DNA of 24,563 nucleotides from a virus, in IMG/VR virus record IMGVR_UViG_3300006026_000093, positions 1 through 24,563 of that record; one strand, written 5' to 3'. The notes under the pieces are model-generated. The model was given only the letters and a program-made list of their open reading frames with translations. It was not told the DNA's origin and searched no databases. Position 1 is the first letter of the stretch; each line of letters begins with the position of its first letter. This document shows, in pieces, positions 14,852 through 21,727 of this stretch. The position numbers and the translations under genes are program-made.

Positions 14852-16216
14852 TCAGGCGGCGGCGGTATCGCTCGACACGCAGAAGCTCTGCGGGCGGCGG
14901 ACGATGTGGTCCTGATCCTGCATCATGATGATGCGGGCGACGTTCTGTTCCGCCTTGGTAACGAGGTCAATCGTCACGTCCAGGCCGGCCCATTCGAGGA
15001 TCACAGAGTCGGCCCAGTTGCCGAAGATTGCCTTGTTGCCGGGAACCTGCTTGGTGCAGGCAGCCCGGTAGCCGTTCACTTCGCCGTCCTGATTGGCATC
15101 GCCGCGCATCGTGGTCCACACGAAGTCGGAGCCGGCGGAGCTGGCCACCAGCTTCTGCTTGAGCTTGCCCTTCGCGGTCGGGGTGGTGACATAAGCCATT
15201 GCACCCATCAGCGCGTTGTCGTCGTCGATCGCGGTTTCCATGTCCACCATCTTGCCGAAGGTGGCCGCGCCCCCGAAGGTCACGGAGTTCACGCCGGTGG
15301 TGTTCATGATGCCCAATGGCTCATCGCCCGATCCGGATCCGTTCAGGCAGAAAAGATCCTGCTTGATGGCGAGTTGCTTGGTCATGTCATCCTCGAAAAA
15401 TCCAGCGGTAGCGAGTGCGCTCTGCGCAATCAGCCGCTTTGAATACTCCGTGTAGACACTCACCGAGTGCGGATTCGCATTGACCTGCTCGTAGGTGATG
15501 CTCGATTTGGTGGCAGCCTCAGTCTCGCCACGGGCGTTCGCCGTGCTGGCGGTCAACTGGCGCGGGATCGAGACGTTGCCAGTGAGCCCGCTCAACACGG
15601 TGGCACCCAAGCGGCGGACAACCGTGCGGTTGCGAAGCAGCTCGATGAAGTTGCCGACCAACAGATTGGTGGAAACGAGATTGCCGCCCACGTTCGCCGT
15701 GCCGGCGACCTGGGTTCGGGTGTTGAATGCGCCACGGTTCAGGAAATCCTGCGGGATGTAAAATCCCTGCGCACTGCGGCCTACTACCTTGGCCATCTGA
15801 TCACTGACTTCGCGTTCGAAGCCTTCGACCTTGCCACCACTGGCGAGCGATTGGATGGCGCGAGCAATGTTGTATTGCTTCACCTCATTATCGCTCATGC
15901 CGATCTCGGTGGATTCGAGGCGTTGGCTGTTGGTTTCCTTCAGTCGCTCAAAGGCGATCTTCTGGAACGCGGCGGCGGATTGCTCCGGATTGGCGATCGC
16001 GGTGCGGGCTTCGGTGGACAGATCCACCTGTTCCCGGACACCATCCGCGATGGCGAGGATTTCCGACACGCGGCCGGCTTCAGCCTGTCCCGCCTCACGG
16101 CGGATTTGCGCCTCGTCAACGGGCGGGGCCTGGCGATTGTCAATGACTTCGATTACCGGCGCAGGCGCACCACTTGCAGATGGGGCGGCAAGGCCATTCG
16201 GATTGTCTTCTGGCAT
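14852..16216 (-). CDS. Major capsid protein, HK97 fold
   Basis: A 454-residue protein that forms the icosahedral shell. About 1-120 is a charged helical scaffold-like delta region (RREAGQAEAGRVSEILAIAD) expected to be removed by the prohead protease. The rest matches the HK97 capsid family, with NLVSTNLLVGNFIELLRNRT, a region rich in AKSSITYEQV-type sequence and the segment FCLNGSGSGDEPLGIMNTTG, followed by the P-domain and A-domain strands. Its start overlaps the protease gene by 64 bp in another frame, so the two are likely translationally coupled. Confidence 0.92.
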   Translation of the reverse strand: MPEDNPNGLAAPSASGAPAPVIEVIDNRQAPPVDEAQIRREAGQAEAGRVSEILAIADGVREQVDLSTEARTAIANPEQSAAAFQKIAFERLKETNSQRLESTEIGMSDNEVKQYNIARAIQSLASGGKVEGFEREVSDQMAKVVGRSAQGFYIPQDFLNRGAFNTRTQVAGTANVGGNLVSTNLLVGNFIELLRNRTVVRRLGATVLSGLTGNVSIPRQLTASTANARGETEAATKSSITYEQVNANPHSVSVYTEYSKRLIAQSALATAGFFEDDMTKQLAIKQDLFCLNGSGSGDEPLGIMNTTGVNSVTFGGAATFGKMVDMETAIDDDNALMGAMAYVTTPTAKGKLKQKLVASSAGSDFVWTTMRGDANQDGEVNGYRAACTKQVPGNKAIFGNWADSVILEWAGLDVTIDLVTKAEQNVARIIMMQDQDHIVRRPQSFCVSSDTAAA

Positions 16217-16791
16217 ATTGCTTGATTGATTGAATTTGCTTTTTGTCGGGCCAAATCAATGGCGTTTTGGTTTTGCAGCGAGCGTCCAAAACCCACGGAT
16301 GCGTCCGCAGGAATTGCCACCGTGCTGCCTTCGTATGGCTCCCAATCAACAACGCGGACAAGTTCCACCCCGCCCTTTTGCTTCGTTGCTTTCACCTCGT
16401 GGATCCGATACCCGACGCTGACCAGAACGCGGATTTCATCCTCGATGTCTTGGAAAATCTCTTCCCCTCGGGGCGAGCGACTGAACTTCACTGTTACTCT
16501 CAGTCTTTTTGCTTTGACCTCTGATTGGACGATTCGGCCGACCTGATCATTGGTGTCGTGGTTGACCAACCACGCGGCACCGCCTTGGAATCGATCGAGC
16601 CGGATAGAGCTTGGACTGTGGTCCAATACTTCGATCCCGAAATAGCGTTCAACCTGCGTCTCGCTGGAGAGGCTGAATTCCGCCGTGCGGGACTCGCGAT
16701 CAATTACACCGCGCGACACCAGGGCGAACTCACGACGCAACGGCTCATCGCTACCACGGATCGCATTTATGATTTCCGCGTCTCGCGTCAT
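16153..16791 (-). CDS. HK97-family prohead protease
   Basis: A 212-residue serine protease that matures the procapsid. I chose the ATG at 16791 (MTRDAEIINAIRG) because the region just upstream is the 15-bp late element and not coding-like. Motifs include the His-containing AAWLVNHDTNDQVGRI (His78) and VLVSVGYRI with Ser125, corresponding to the conserved His and Ser of peptidase family S78. It lies between portal and capsid, the normal order, and its 3' end overlaps the capsid gene by 64 bp. Confidence 0.88.
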   Translation of the reverse strand: MTRDAEIINAIRGSDEPLRREFALVSRGVIDRESRTAEFSLSSETQVERYFGIEVLDHSPSSIRLDRFQGGAAWLVNHDTNDQVGRIVQSEVKAKRLRVTVKFSRSPRGEEIFQDIEDEIRVLVSVGYRIHEVKATKQKGGVELVRVVDWEPYEGSTVAIPADASVGFGRSLQNQNAIDLARQKANSINQAICQKTIRMALPPHLQVVRLRR

Positions 16792-16803
16792 CACAATTAT
16801 CCG

Positions 16804-16818
16804 GAAATTGACAGGCTG
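16804..16818 (-). promoter_or_regulatory. 15-bp late element, copy 4
   Basis: Exact minus-strand CAGCCTGTCAATTTC, 12 bp before the protease ATG, in the 55-bp gap after the portal gene. GGATAAT follows the element. This would allow capsid and protease to be expressed independently of the portal. Confidence 0.7.
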
Positions 16819-16846
16819 CACATAACCGCTCCGTTGATTCCGGGAA

Positions 16847-18445
16847 TCACTTGGGCTTGCCGCCTTTCGCCGGTCGGGCGTCATCATCCGCATCGGGATC
16901 AGGTGGCGGCGCGTCCGATATTTTCACGGGCGGCAGCCCGTGCTTCTCGTCCATGGCGACATCGGCGGCGATCTCGGCGGCCACTTCGGTGGCGTCCACG
17001 CCCTGCTTGGCAGCTTCGCGGCGGCGGCTGGTGAGCCGGAGCTGCATCAACTTCTCGATCGCATTGGCATCCTTCAGCGGATCCACCCAGCCCCAGCGGC
17101 GGCCGGTGAATTGGTAACGATTGAATTTCTTTAGGCGCGTGAAAGGGAGCGCGGAGCCGTTCGGCATTTTCACCATGGACGCCATCAGCGCCATGCGCAG
17201 CCACGCCTCAAAAATCGGGTTGGCCCATTCTTCGATAAACCACTCCTGATCGTTCATGTATTCTTCGCGATCCTCCAACACGCCCGCGCGGGCGCTCGAA
17301 AAGTTCACGCTCTCCAGATCGCTCGCGAGGCTGAAATAACTGATCCCGAGCGCGCCGGAAATGCGGCGCACAATCGCCTTGGTGAAATCGCCAAAGTTGC
17401 TGTGCGGATAGTTCGGATTATTGCTGACGGCTTTGACGCCCATCGGCAGCTCGCGCCATTCGCCGGGCTCCACCTCATACACACCGACGCCTTGCGCGTC
17501 CTCCGGCAGTTCCAACCCATCCGGCACTTGCTTCTCGAAAAAACCACCCTGGCAGGCCCCCGCCCGTGCGGCGATCAAGGCGGCCTCGTTGTAGCCGTCC
17601 AGCATTTTGGCGTCCAACATCGCCGCGTGATTGTCCGGCACGCCACGGCTTTGAGAAATCCGCTTGGGCGCAAACAGATGGATCACCCGATCCGCCGGCC
17701 AGCGGTCGCGGGACATCGTATCCGCCGCACTCATGTGCCAGCGGTCGCCGGGATGATGGCGAAAAAGGTGGTAGGCCACCACGCGGCCGAGCGAGTCGTA
17801 TTCGACCCCCATCCGCACATGGTTCCCGTTTTCCAGATTCCCGTTGTGATTGATGTCCAGGTGGTCGGCCTCCCGCAACTCGATCGCAAAGCCATACGGG
17901 TTATCCTTCGGCGCATGGATCAACCCGAAACACTCTCCATCCCGCTTGGCACTGCGCAAGGCGAGCTGGCACAAGCGCCGCCAGGTGAGCCGTCCAGAAA
18001 GCGAGGCGTACGACGCCTTTCCTTGGCCGGGCAGGTAGCGGGATTTTCCCCATTCTTTCCACGCCAGCTCGATCGCCTTGTTGGCCAGCTCATCCGGTTC
18101 GCCGGGAATCAAGGTGGCCTTGGGGCCGATGCGGTCCGGCTCTCGGACTTTGGCGTCCAGCTTCAGCCCCATGGAGCCGAGCACGTTGTTACGGCTGAGC
18201 CGCAGCCAGTTCAGGGTAAGCGGATCGTCGCGTTCCAGCGCCCGCGCGCTGTCTCGCAGAGTCTGGATCGCCTGCCGTGATTCCGCGTCCGCCGAAGTGG
18301 AGGACGTGAGAAAATCCGCCGTCAATCTATCCTTGCGCGCGGCTGCGTAGCGCAAGGCGAATTCGGACTGCGCGTTTGATCGGCGCGGCTGGGCCGCAGA
18401 TTTGGAGTAGCCAAAATAGCCGGCGATGCTGGAAAAAAGTCCCAT
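16847..18445 (-). CDS. Portal protein, lambda family
   Basis: A 532-residue protein that forms the dodecameric DNA-entry ring. It matches lambda-type portals: an N-terminal RRSNAQSEFALRYAAARKDR region, LERDDPLTLNWLRLSRNNVL near residue 90, central LAKRDGECFG-like sequence at about 170, FAPKRISQSRGVPD, and the C-terminal wing and crown segment with SVNFSSARAGVLEDREEYM and FTGRRWGWVDPLKDANA. The last 60 residues are Ala-, Asp- and Pro-rich. It begins 3 bp after the stop of the head-completion gene. Confidence 0.93.
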   Translation of the reverse strand: MGLFSSIAGYFGYSKSAAQPRRSNAQSEFALRYAAARKDRLTADFLTSSTSADAESRQAIQTLRDSARALERDDPLTLNWLRLSRNNVLGSMGLKLDAKVREPDRIGPKATLIPGEPDELANKAIELAWKEWGKSRYLPGQGKASYASLSGRLTWRRLCQLALRSAKRDGECFGLIHAPKDNPYGFAIELREADHLDINHNGNLENGNHVRMGVEYDSLGRVVAYHLFRHHPGDRWHMSAADTMSRDRWPADRVIHLFAPKRISQSRGVPDNHAAMLDAKMLDGYNEAALIAARAGACQGGFFEKQVPDGLELPEDAQGVGVYEVEPGEWRELPMGVKAVSNNPNYPHSNFGDFTKAIVRRISGALGISYFSLASDLESVNFSSARAGVLEDREEYMNDQEWFIEEWANPIFEAWLRMALMASMVKMPNGSALPFTRLKKFNRYQFTGRRWGWVDPLKDANAIEKLMQLRLTSRRREAAKQGVDATEVAAEIAADVAMDEKHGLPPVKISDAPPPDPDADDDARPAKGGKPK

Positions 18446-18448
18446 GGT

Positions 18449-19021
18449 TTAGCGGGTCTGCATGAAGTGAATACGATGAACGCCGCGCGGCGATTTCCCT
18501 TGCTGGATCCGTTCGGCGTCCTGCTCCTGGCGGTAAAAAACCTTGTATTTCTCAATCGCCGGGATGAGTTCGGACACCATGTTTTTCCGGGTGTAGGTCG
18601 TGCCCAGGATGCTCGTGCTGGTCATCGTGCCGGTGGCGAGCGATTCCATGGCGGCCTCCAGCAGATCGAGCGTTTTTTTGACGTGGCTCCGGTTGTCCAA
18701 CCCACCGCTGGCCGCAGCCAGATCGGGCAAAATCTTGATATCCCCCTTGTAGACCAGATGCCGCGCGCTGCCGTTGGTGGCGTATCCCTGGATCGCGTAG
18801 GTGCCGGCCACCCAAGCCGCCGAGGTCGCCGCCGCGACGGAAATCAGATGATCATCACCACTGGCCGAACTCGTGATCGAGATCAGCGCAGTCGCGCTCG
18901 TGAGGGCATAGGACAGCGCCCAGCCATCGCCGGCCGGGTAATCGCCATGAGAAATCTTCCAGGTAATGAGATCGCCGGCCGTGATCGTGTCCGGCTCGGA
19001 TGTGGGGACTTGATGCGCCAT
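18449..19021 (-). CDS. Head completion protein (gpW-like position)
   Basis: A 190-residue protein starting at the ATG at 19021 (MAHQVPTSEPDTITAG). About 10-100 is an Ig-like beta domain (TITAGDLITWKISHGDYPAG, then GSARHLVYKGDIKIL). The C-terminal part is helical (KKTLDLLEAAMESLATGT, then SELIPAIEKYKVFYRQEQDA) and resembles lambda gpW-type connectors encoded just before the portal. Copy 5 of the late element lies 16 bp before the start, with a small inverted repeat CCACAATTTTTGTGG between them. Confidence 0.7.
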   Translation of the reverse strand: MAHQVPTSEPDTITAGDLITWKISHGDYPAGDGWALSYALTSATALISITSSASGDDHLISVAAATSAAWVAGTYAIQGYATNGSARHLVYKGDIKILPDLAAASGGLDNRSHVKKTLDLLEAAMESLATGTMTSTSILGTTYTRKNMVSELIPAIEKYKVFYRQEQDAERIQQGKSPRGVHRIHFMQTR

Positions 19022-19037
19022 TTCCACAATTTTTGTG

Positions 19038-19052
19038 GAAATTGACAGGCTG
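19038..19052 (-). promoter_or_regulatory. 15-bp late element, copy 5
   Basis: Exact minus-strand CAGCCTGTCAATTTC, 16 bp before the head-completion ATG. It partly overlaps an inverted repeat CCACAATTTTTGTGG (19024-19038). It is the most upstream copy and so may mark the start of the late transcript. Confidence 0.7.
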
Positions 19053-19100
19053 GCAGGTTTCGCCTGCACTCATTATGCGGATCCCCCGCAACGAAATCGA

Positions 19101-19313
19101 TCAGTCGATAATCTCGAACGTCACGCGGACATTCACGCCCTTCCTGCCGGCTCCCATTTCAATTCCCGGAATCAGCTTTTCAATGAGATCCTCGATCGAC
19201 AATTCATCGTTTCCGGTAGGCCGCACCCCGATATACGGACTGCAATTTCCGCCCTCCTCCTCCCATATGATCAACTCGCCTTCGGCGCTGGTAGATTTTT
19301 TTTCTTTACCCAT
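19101..19313 (-). CDS. Small acidic hypothetical protein
   Basis: A 70-residue protein from ATG at 19313 (MGKEKKSTSAEGEL). The start overlaps the stop of the nuclease gene, so they are coupled. It contains IIWEEEGGNCSPYIGVRPTG and NDELSIEDLIEKLIPGIEM, suggesting a small strand-helix fold. No family recognised. Confidence 0.65.
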   Translation of the reverse strand: MGKEKKSTSAEGELIIWEEEGGNCSPYIGVRPTGNDELSIEDLIEKLIPGIEMGAGRKGVNVRVTFEIID

Positions 19314-19680
19314 AGTCTTTTTTAATCGCCTCGATGAACTCACCGAAATCCCGAACCACCCGGTAATCATGCCCCAGCTTGCGGTAATGCGCGCGCATCC
19401 CCTGCTGCGAGACGCTTAGCTTCCCGGTGCGCGTCTTGCACTCCACATGCATCACGCGACCGCCATCAGCGAGGATGATAAAATCCGGTTCCCCGGAATT
19501 CCGATGCGTGCGCCGATTCATGGCCGAGTGTAGCGCGATCCACCCGCGCCGCCGGCACTCCGCCAAAATCGACTGGTGCAGCTCATGCTCCGCGCCTGGT
19601 CGCACTCCCCCACCGCCGCGCGCATCTGGCCGCCGCCTCGACTCATAGGCCAGGAATTCCGCCTCCGTCATGTTCGGCAT
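19306..19680 (-). CDS. VRR-NUC domain nuclease
   Basis: A 124-residue PD-(D/E)XK nuclease of the VRR-NUC family. Key residues are Glu31 and His35 in the first helix, Asp66 in SGEPDFIIL, Glu80-x-Lys82 in VMHVECKTRTGKLS and the Gln pair at 92-93 in VSQQGMRAHY, followed by a C-terminal strand DYRVVRDFGEF. Stand-alone VRR-NUC proteins occur in many phages, often near terminase or replication genes, and can cut branched DNA. It is the last gene before the cassette array, so branched-structure cleavage beside an array of hairpins is notable. Confidence 0.9.
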   Translation of the reverse strand: MPNMTEAEFLAYESRRRPDARGGGGVRPGAEHELHQSILAECRRRGWIALHSAMNRRTHRNSGEPDFIILADGGRVMHVECKTRTGKLSVSQQGMRAHYRKLGHDYRVVRDFGEFIEAIKKDYG

Positions 19681-19683
19681 ATC

Positions 19684-19779
19684 TCAGTTCATCCGCCTGG
19701 AGGCATTTCGCGATCCCATATCACCACCGAATCCACAGATAGCAGTGATACCATTGATGATCCATGCATGTGCTCGCAA
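19684..19779 (-). CDS. Possible 31-residue peptide
   Basis: A short frame from TTG at 19779 with a strong AGGAGG eight bases upstream, ending at TGA 2 bp before the nuclease leader. The sequence includes IINGITAICGFGGDMGSR. There is no family and no ATG at the preferred spacing, so it may be only a leader or chance frame in the 131-bp gap between the nuclease and the array. Confidence 0.3.
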   Translation of the reverse strand: MRAHAWIINGITAICGFGGDMGSRNASRRMN

Positions 19780-19806
19780 TTGATATACCTCCTAGCGGAC
19801 CAATAC

Positions 19807-20064
19807 TTAGTTGGTAGGTGTCTTTAGTATTCGTTCATACTTGGCCCGACACGCCCTTGGCGACCTGTGGTTTCCATACTCTCGGTTCAGCATCTTCGAT
19901 ACCCACGGCCACCCCGGCCATTGGAATTGCCAAGCGGCTTCAACTAGATGCACCAGTTGATGAGTCTCGCCATCATAGTCACTGACAGATGGCCACGGTT
20001 TACGCCTGCCAAGTCCATGGATCACTTCGGGGGCAGGTGTATTTGTTATGATGCCATCCTCCAT
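19807..20064 (-). CDS. Cassette 1 gene b: Myb/SANT-like small protein
   Basis: An 85-residue protein from ATG at 20064 (MEDGIITNTPAPEV), overlapping the end of the membrane-protein gene by 19 bp, with AGGAGGG upstream; a longer frame starts at 20223. The C-terminal half, WPWVSKMLNREYGNHRSPRA followed by CRAKYERIL, looks like a helix-turn-helix of the Myb/SANT or homeodomain-like type. Its last codons lie in the terminal core box and encode Thr-Pro-Thr-Asn. Confidence 0.55.
   Translation of the reverse strand: MEDGIITNTPAPEVIHGLGRRKPWPSVSDYDGETHQLVHLVEAAWQFQWPGWPWVSKMLNREYGNHRSPRACRAKYERILKTPTN
19812..19828 (+). other. Array-end core box (attI-like candidate)
   Basis: TGGTAGGTGTCTTTAGT contains the outer R' core GGTAG but has no matching L'', L' or hairpin to its left, unlike the eleven internal sites. 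Its first ten bases are the exact reverse complement of the R'' box of site 1 at 20220-20229. A lone core at the end of a cassette array is what an attI or array boundary would look like. The same 17 bases occur at 24446-24462. Confidence 0.5.
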
Positions 20065-20285
20065 GTGGACACGCCCTCCTGTATGCTCATATACCTCACT
20101 GCGATCAGAGCGCAGTAGATGAACAGAAAGCCCATTGCTGGCACACCCCACGCCACGTTCCAAATGATTTGCCACCACGGAGCCATGTTTGGCCGGGCTT
20201 CCGTATTCGGCCACGCCATACACCTACCAAAATGGTGGAGCCAAGCCGGGATGCCGCTCTCTGCTGTGTTCGGTTCTGTCTTCAT
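20046..20285 (-). CDS. Cassette 1 gene a: small membrane protein
   Basis: A 79-residue protein starting in the loop of site 1. Residues 1-22 are site-encoded (SGIPAWLHHFG is the L''/R'' translation). One or two membrane segments follow at about 38-64 (WWQIIWNVAWGVPAMGFLFI and on). It overlaps gene b at its 3' end. Role unknown; small membrane proteins are common in phage accessory regions. Confidence 0.55.
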   Translation of the reverse strand: MKTEPNTAESGIPAWLHHFGRCMAWPNTEARPNMAPWWQIIWNVAWGVPAMGFLFIYCALIAVRYMSIQEGVSTWRMAS

Positions 20286-20329
20286 AGTCTCAGGTTTGCG
20301 CCGTCTGGCTCACCGTGGTGGTAGGTGTC
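20220..20329 (+). repeat. attC-like site 1
   Basis: R'' ACACCTACCA, L'' GTGGAGCC (20235-20242), loop with the start codon of cassette 1 gene a at 20285, L' GGCTCAC (20307-20313), R' TGGTAGGTGTC. Spacers are AAATG and CGTGG. Confidence 0.8.
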
Positions 20330-20498
20330 ATTCAGAATCCCGCTTTTTGTGACCCGCCCACCGTGCGGCTGCCGCCTTCTGAGCTCGCGCCTTTGCCTTC
20401 GCCGGGGAGACTTTCCCTTGCCTCGATTTGTTGAGCTGGCCCCAGAGGCTTTTGATTTCCTTGGGGCTCAGTTCGCGGTTGCAGTGCGGGCAGTTCAT
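20328..20498 (-). CDS. Cassette 2 gene c: zinc-binding small protein
   Basis: A 56-residue protein from ATG at 20498, which overlaps the stop of gene b as ATGA. The N-terminus MNCPHCNRELSPKE has a CxxC zinc-binding pair and the rest is very basic (KAKARAQKAAAARWAGHKKR), consistent with nucleic-acid binding. The stop codon falls at the edge of the R' box of site 1, so it does not run into the hairpin. Confidence 0.65.
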   Translation of the reverse strand: MNCPHCNRELSPKEIKSLWGQLNKSRQGKVSPAKAKARAQKAAAARWAGHKKRDSE

Positions 20499-20665
20499 TC
20501 GCATCCGCAACACGGGTAGTCTTCGCATCCGCATTTAGTTTCTTGGTCGTAGATAGGATCTCCTATGCCGTCTGGATCGAACATTTCTTTAGCACATTCG
20601 TTGCATAGGTCCACAGTCCAAGGGATTTCCACCCCGCAATTACAGTAGTCGATTTCAAACACCAT
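20495..20665 (-). CDS. Cassette 2 gene b: Cys-rich small protein
   Basis: A 56-residue protein, MVFEIDYCNCGVEIPWTV and on, with nine Cys residues: CxC at the start, CNEC in the middle and CGC and CCGC near the end. It is probably a zinc ribbon or knuckle. It starts in a TAATG overlap with gene a and ends in an ATGA overlap with gene c, so the three genes form one tightly coupled set in a single cassette. Confidence 0.65.
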   Translation of the reverse strand: MVFEIDYCNCGVEIPWTVDLCNECAKEMFDPDGIGDPIYDQETKCGCEDYPCCGCE

Positions 20666-20850
20666 TAGTCCAACACCTCCTTAGCCTTGGAGATGGCGGA
20701 AGACAAGGGGAGCTTTACGTATGCAACAGGGAAGAATTCCCCGGAGTCATCGTCGCGCACAGTGACGTTGTATCCGACATCGGTAGATGCGTGGACAAAA
20801 GCGGAAATTCCGGTTTCCGAGTTAGTGAAGGTTTCGATTGCGTTCTTCAT
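20665..20850 (-). CDS. Cassette 2 gene a: 61-residue hypothetical
   Basis: The protein MKNAIETFTNSETGISAFVH and on has alternating strands (GYNVTVRDDDSGEFFPVAYV) and a final helix (SSAISKAKEVL), typical of small conserved phage proteins. It starts 49 bp after the site-encoded peptide, with an 18-bp palindrome in the gap, so it may have its own regulated promoter. Function unknown. Confidence 0.6.
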   Translation of the reverse strand: MKNAIETFTNSETGISAFVHASTDVGYNVTVRDDDSGEFFPVAYVKLPLSSAISKAKEVLD

Positions 20851-20868
20851 TGTGGTAACACAATACCA

Positions 20869-20886
20869 TGCTTAACATGTTAAGCA
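20869..20886. promoter_or_regulatory. 18-bp palindrome, operator candidate
   Basis: TGCTTAACATGTTAAGCA is a perfect dyad 19-36 bp upstream of the cassette 2 gene a ATG, in the largest gene-free gap inside a cassette body. A dimeric repressor could bind here. It suggests that this cassette carries its own promoter. Confidence 0.6.
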
Positions 20887-20899
20887 AGCATATCTTCGT

Positions 20900-21004
20900 T
20901 TATTTCACATTTATTCTGACACCTACCAAATCCGTGGAGCCAATCGGATTGGCCGCTCGCTGCTCTGCCTCCTTGGAGGCTTCGATTACTTCTTGGGTTG
21001 TCAT
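20900..21004 (-). CDS. Cassette 2 site-encoded leader peptide (34 aa)
   Basis: The frame starts in the loop of site 2 (MTTQEVIEASKEAEQRAANP), crosses L''/R'' as IGSTDLVG and stops nine codons later in AT-rich DNA. In cassettes 3, 4, 5 and 10 the same site frame runs on into a real protein. Here there is no fusion partner, so the peptide may be a non-functional leftover or a leader. Confidence 0.45.
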   Translation of the reverse strand: MTTQEVIEASKEAEQRAANPIGSTDLVGVRINVK

Positions 21005-21045
21005 TGTTCGGTTTCCATCCGATGGCTCACGTTGGCGGTAGGTCT
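20917..21045 (+). repeat. attC-like site 2
   Basis: R'' TGACACCTACCA is the exact 12-nt reverse complement of the R' box of site 1. L'' GTGGAGCC (20934-20941), L' GGCTCAC (21024-21030), R' CGGTAGGTC. The loop holds the methyltransferase stop and the next start as ATGA. Confidence 0.8.
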
Positions 21046-21696
21046 CTGTTGATAGTAGGTCGTCCATTGGTCCGCGATGGCTTCCGCTATCCCGGCGTAT
21101 GTTCGTGACCGTTCCTTTTGCCGGTTCTCTCCCGGCGGCATTTTCCAGATTCTTTGCTCGCGGCCTTCCACGATGTTTGACGGTTGCAGATTCGGCAGAT
21201 TCTTGAGCCAGAGGCAGGTAGCCTTGGTTTCGCCGTGTCCATACTGCCATGGCTGTATTGTCTGCGATTGCTTCACGCCGATCAGCCGTTTGGCGTATTT
21301 GTGCATCACCGGATTCTCGATTGCGACATGACGCACGGGTGCATTCAGGAGATCGCAGAAGAGTTCAGCGCCATCATACATTTTCACCCATCGGGATGGA
21401 TCGGTGTGCAGCCATCGCACCCCGGAGTTTGAAAGATACGTGCATGGAGGGTGCCCTATCAGCAGGTCCCACGGCTCAGTCAGCATGTCGCGCACATCTC
21501 CTGCGTAGTGGTTGCCTGGTTGCTCGGTTTCCAATATATCACACGACCAGGCGTCCCACCCCTTTGCTACCAGCGCATCCCTCACCACGCCCGAGTATTC
21601 ACAGGCCACCAGTGCCCGACCTACCAAATCAGTGGACCCAATAGCAGGGGCCGCTTGCTGCGCGGGCTCGGAGTCAATTAGGAGCATCTGGGTCAT
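21001..21696 (-). CDS. Cassette 3: C5-cytosine methyltransferase-like protein
   Basis: A 231-residue protein. Residues 1-27 are site-encoded (ending IGSTDLVGR). A Rossmann start follows at 28-47 (ALVACEYSGVVRDALVAKGW). The catalytic-type PPC motif lies at 83-85 (LIGHPPCTYLSNSG) with Cys85, and an ENP motif at 127-129. QPWQYGHGETKATCLWLKNL resembles later motifs. It lacks a clear target-recognition domain, as in the short Dcm-like proteins common in phages, so activity is uncertain. The last residues (TANVSHRMETEQ) are encoded by the neighbouring site 2. It could protect phage DNA from restriction. Confidence 0.85.
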   Translation of the reverse strand: MTQMLLIDSEPAQQAAPAIGSTDLVGRALVACEYSGVVRDALVAKGWDAWSCDILETEQPGNHYAGDVRDMLTEPWDLLIGHPPCTYLSNSGVRWLHTDPSRWVKMYDGAELFCDLLNAPVRHVAIENPVMHKYAKRLIGVKQSQTIQPWQYGHGETKATCLWLKNLPNLQPSNIVEGREQRIWKMPPGENRQKERSRTYAGIAEAIADQWTTYYQQRPTANVSHRMETEQ

Positions 21697-21727
21697 TCGC
21701 TGCTATGGGTCACTTTGGTGGTAGCCC
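21618..21727 (+). repeat. attC-like site 3
   Basis: R'' GACCTACCA, L'' GTGGACCC (21632-21639), L' GGGTCAC (21707-21713), R' TGGTAGCCC. Compared with most sites, L'' has C for G and L' has the compensating G for C, so pairing is preserved. Confidence 0.8.

Noticed and set aside
15467-16225. Long plus-strand frame opposite the capsid gene
   Set aside because: It is the antisense of the capsid coding region, has no ribosome-binding site, and its composition is that expected from a shadow frame.
17402-18280. Long plus-strand frame opposite the portal gene
   Set aside because: Shadow of a clearly recognised portal gene; no family resemblance and no independent signals.
21249-21644. Plus-strand 131-residue frame in cassette 3 as the canonical-orientation cassette gene
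   Set aside because: It is antisense to the methyltransferase-like gene, whose motifs show that the minus strand is the coding one.
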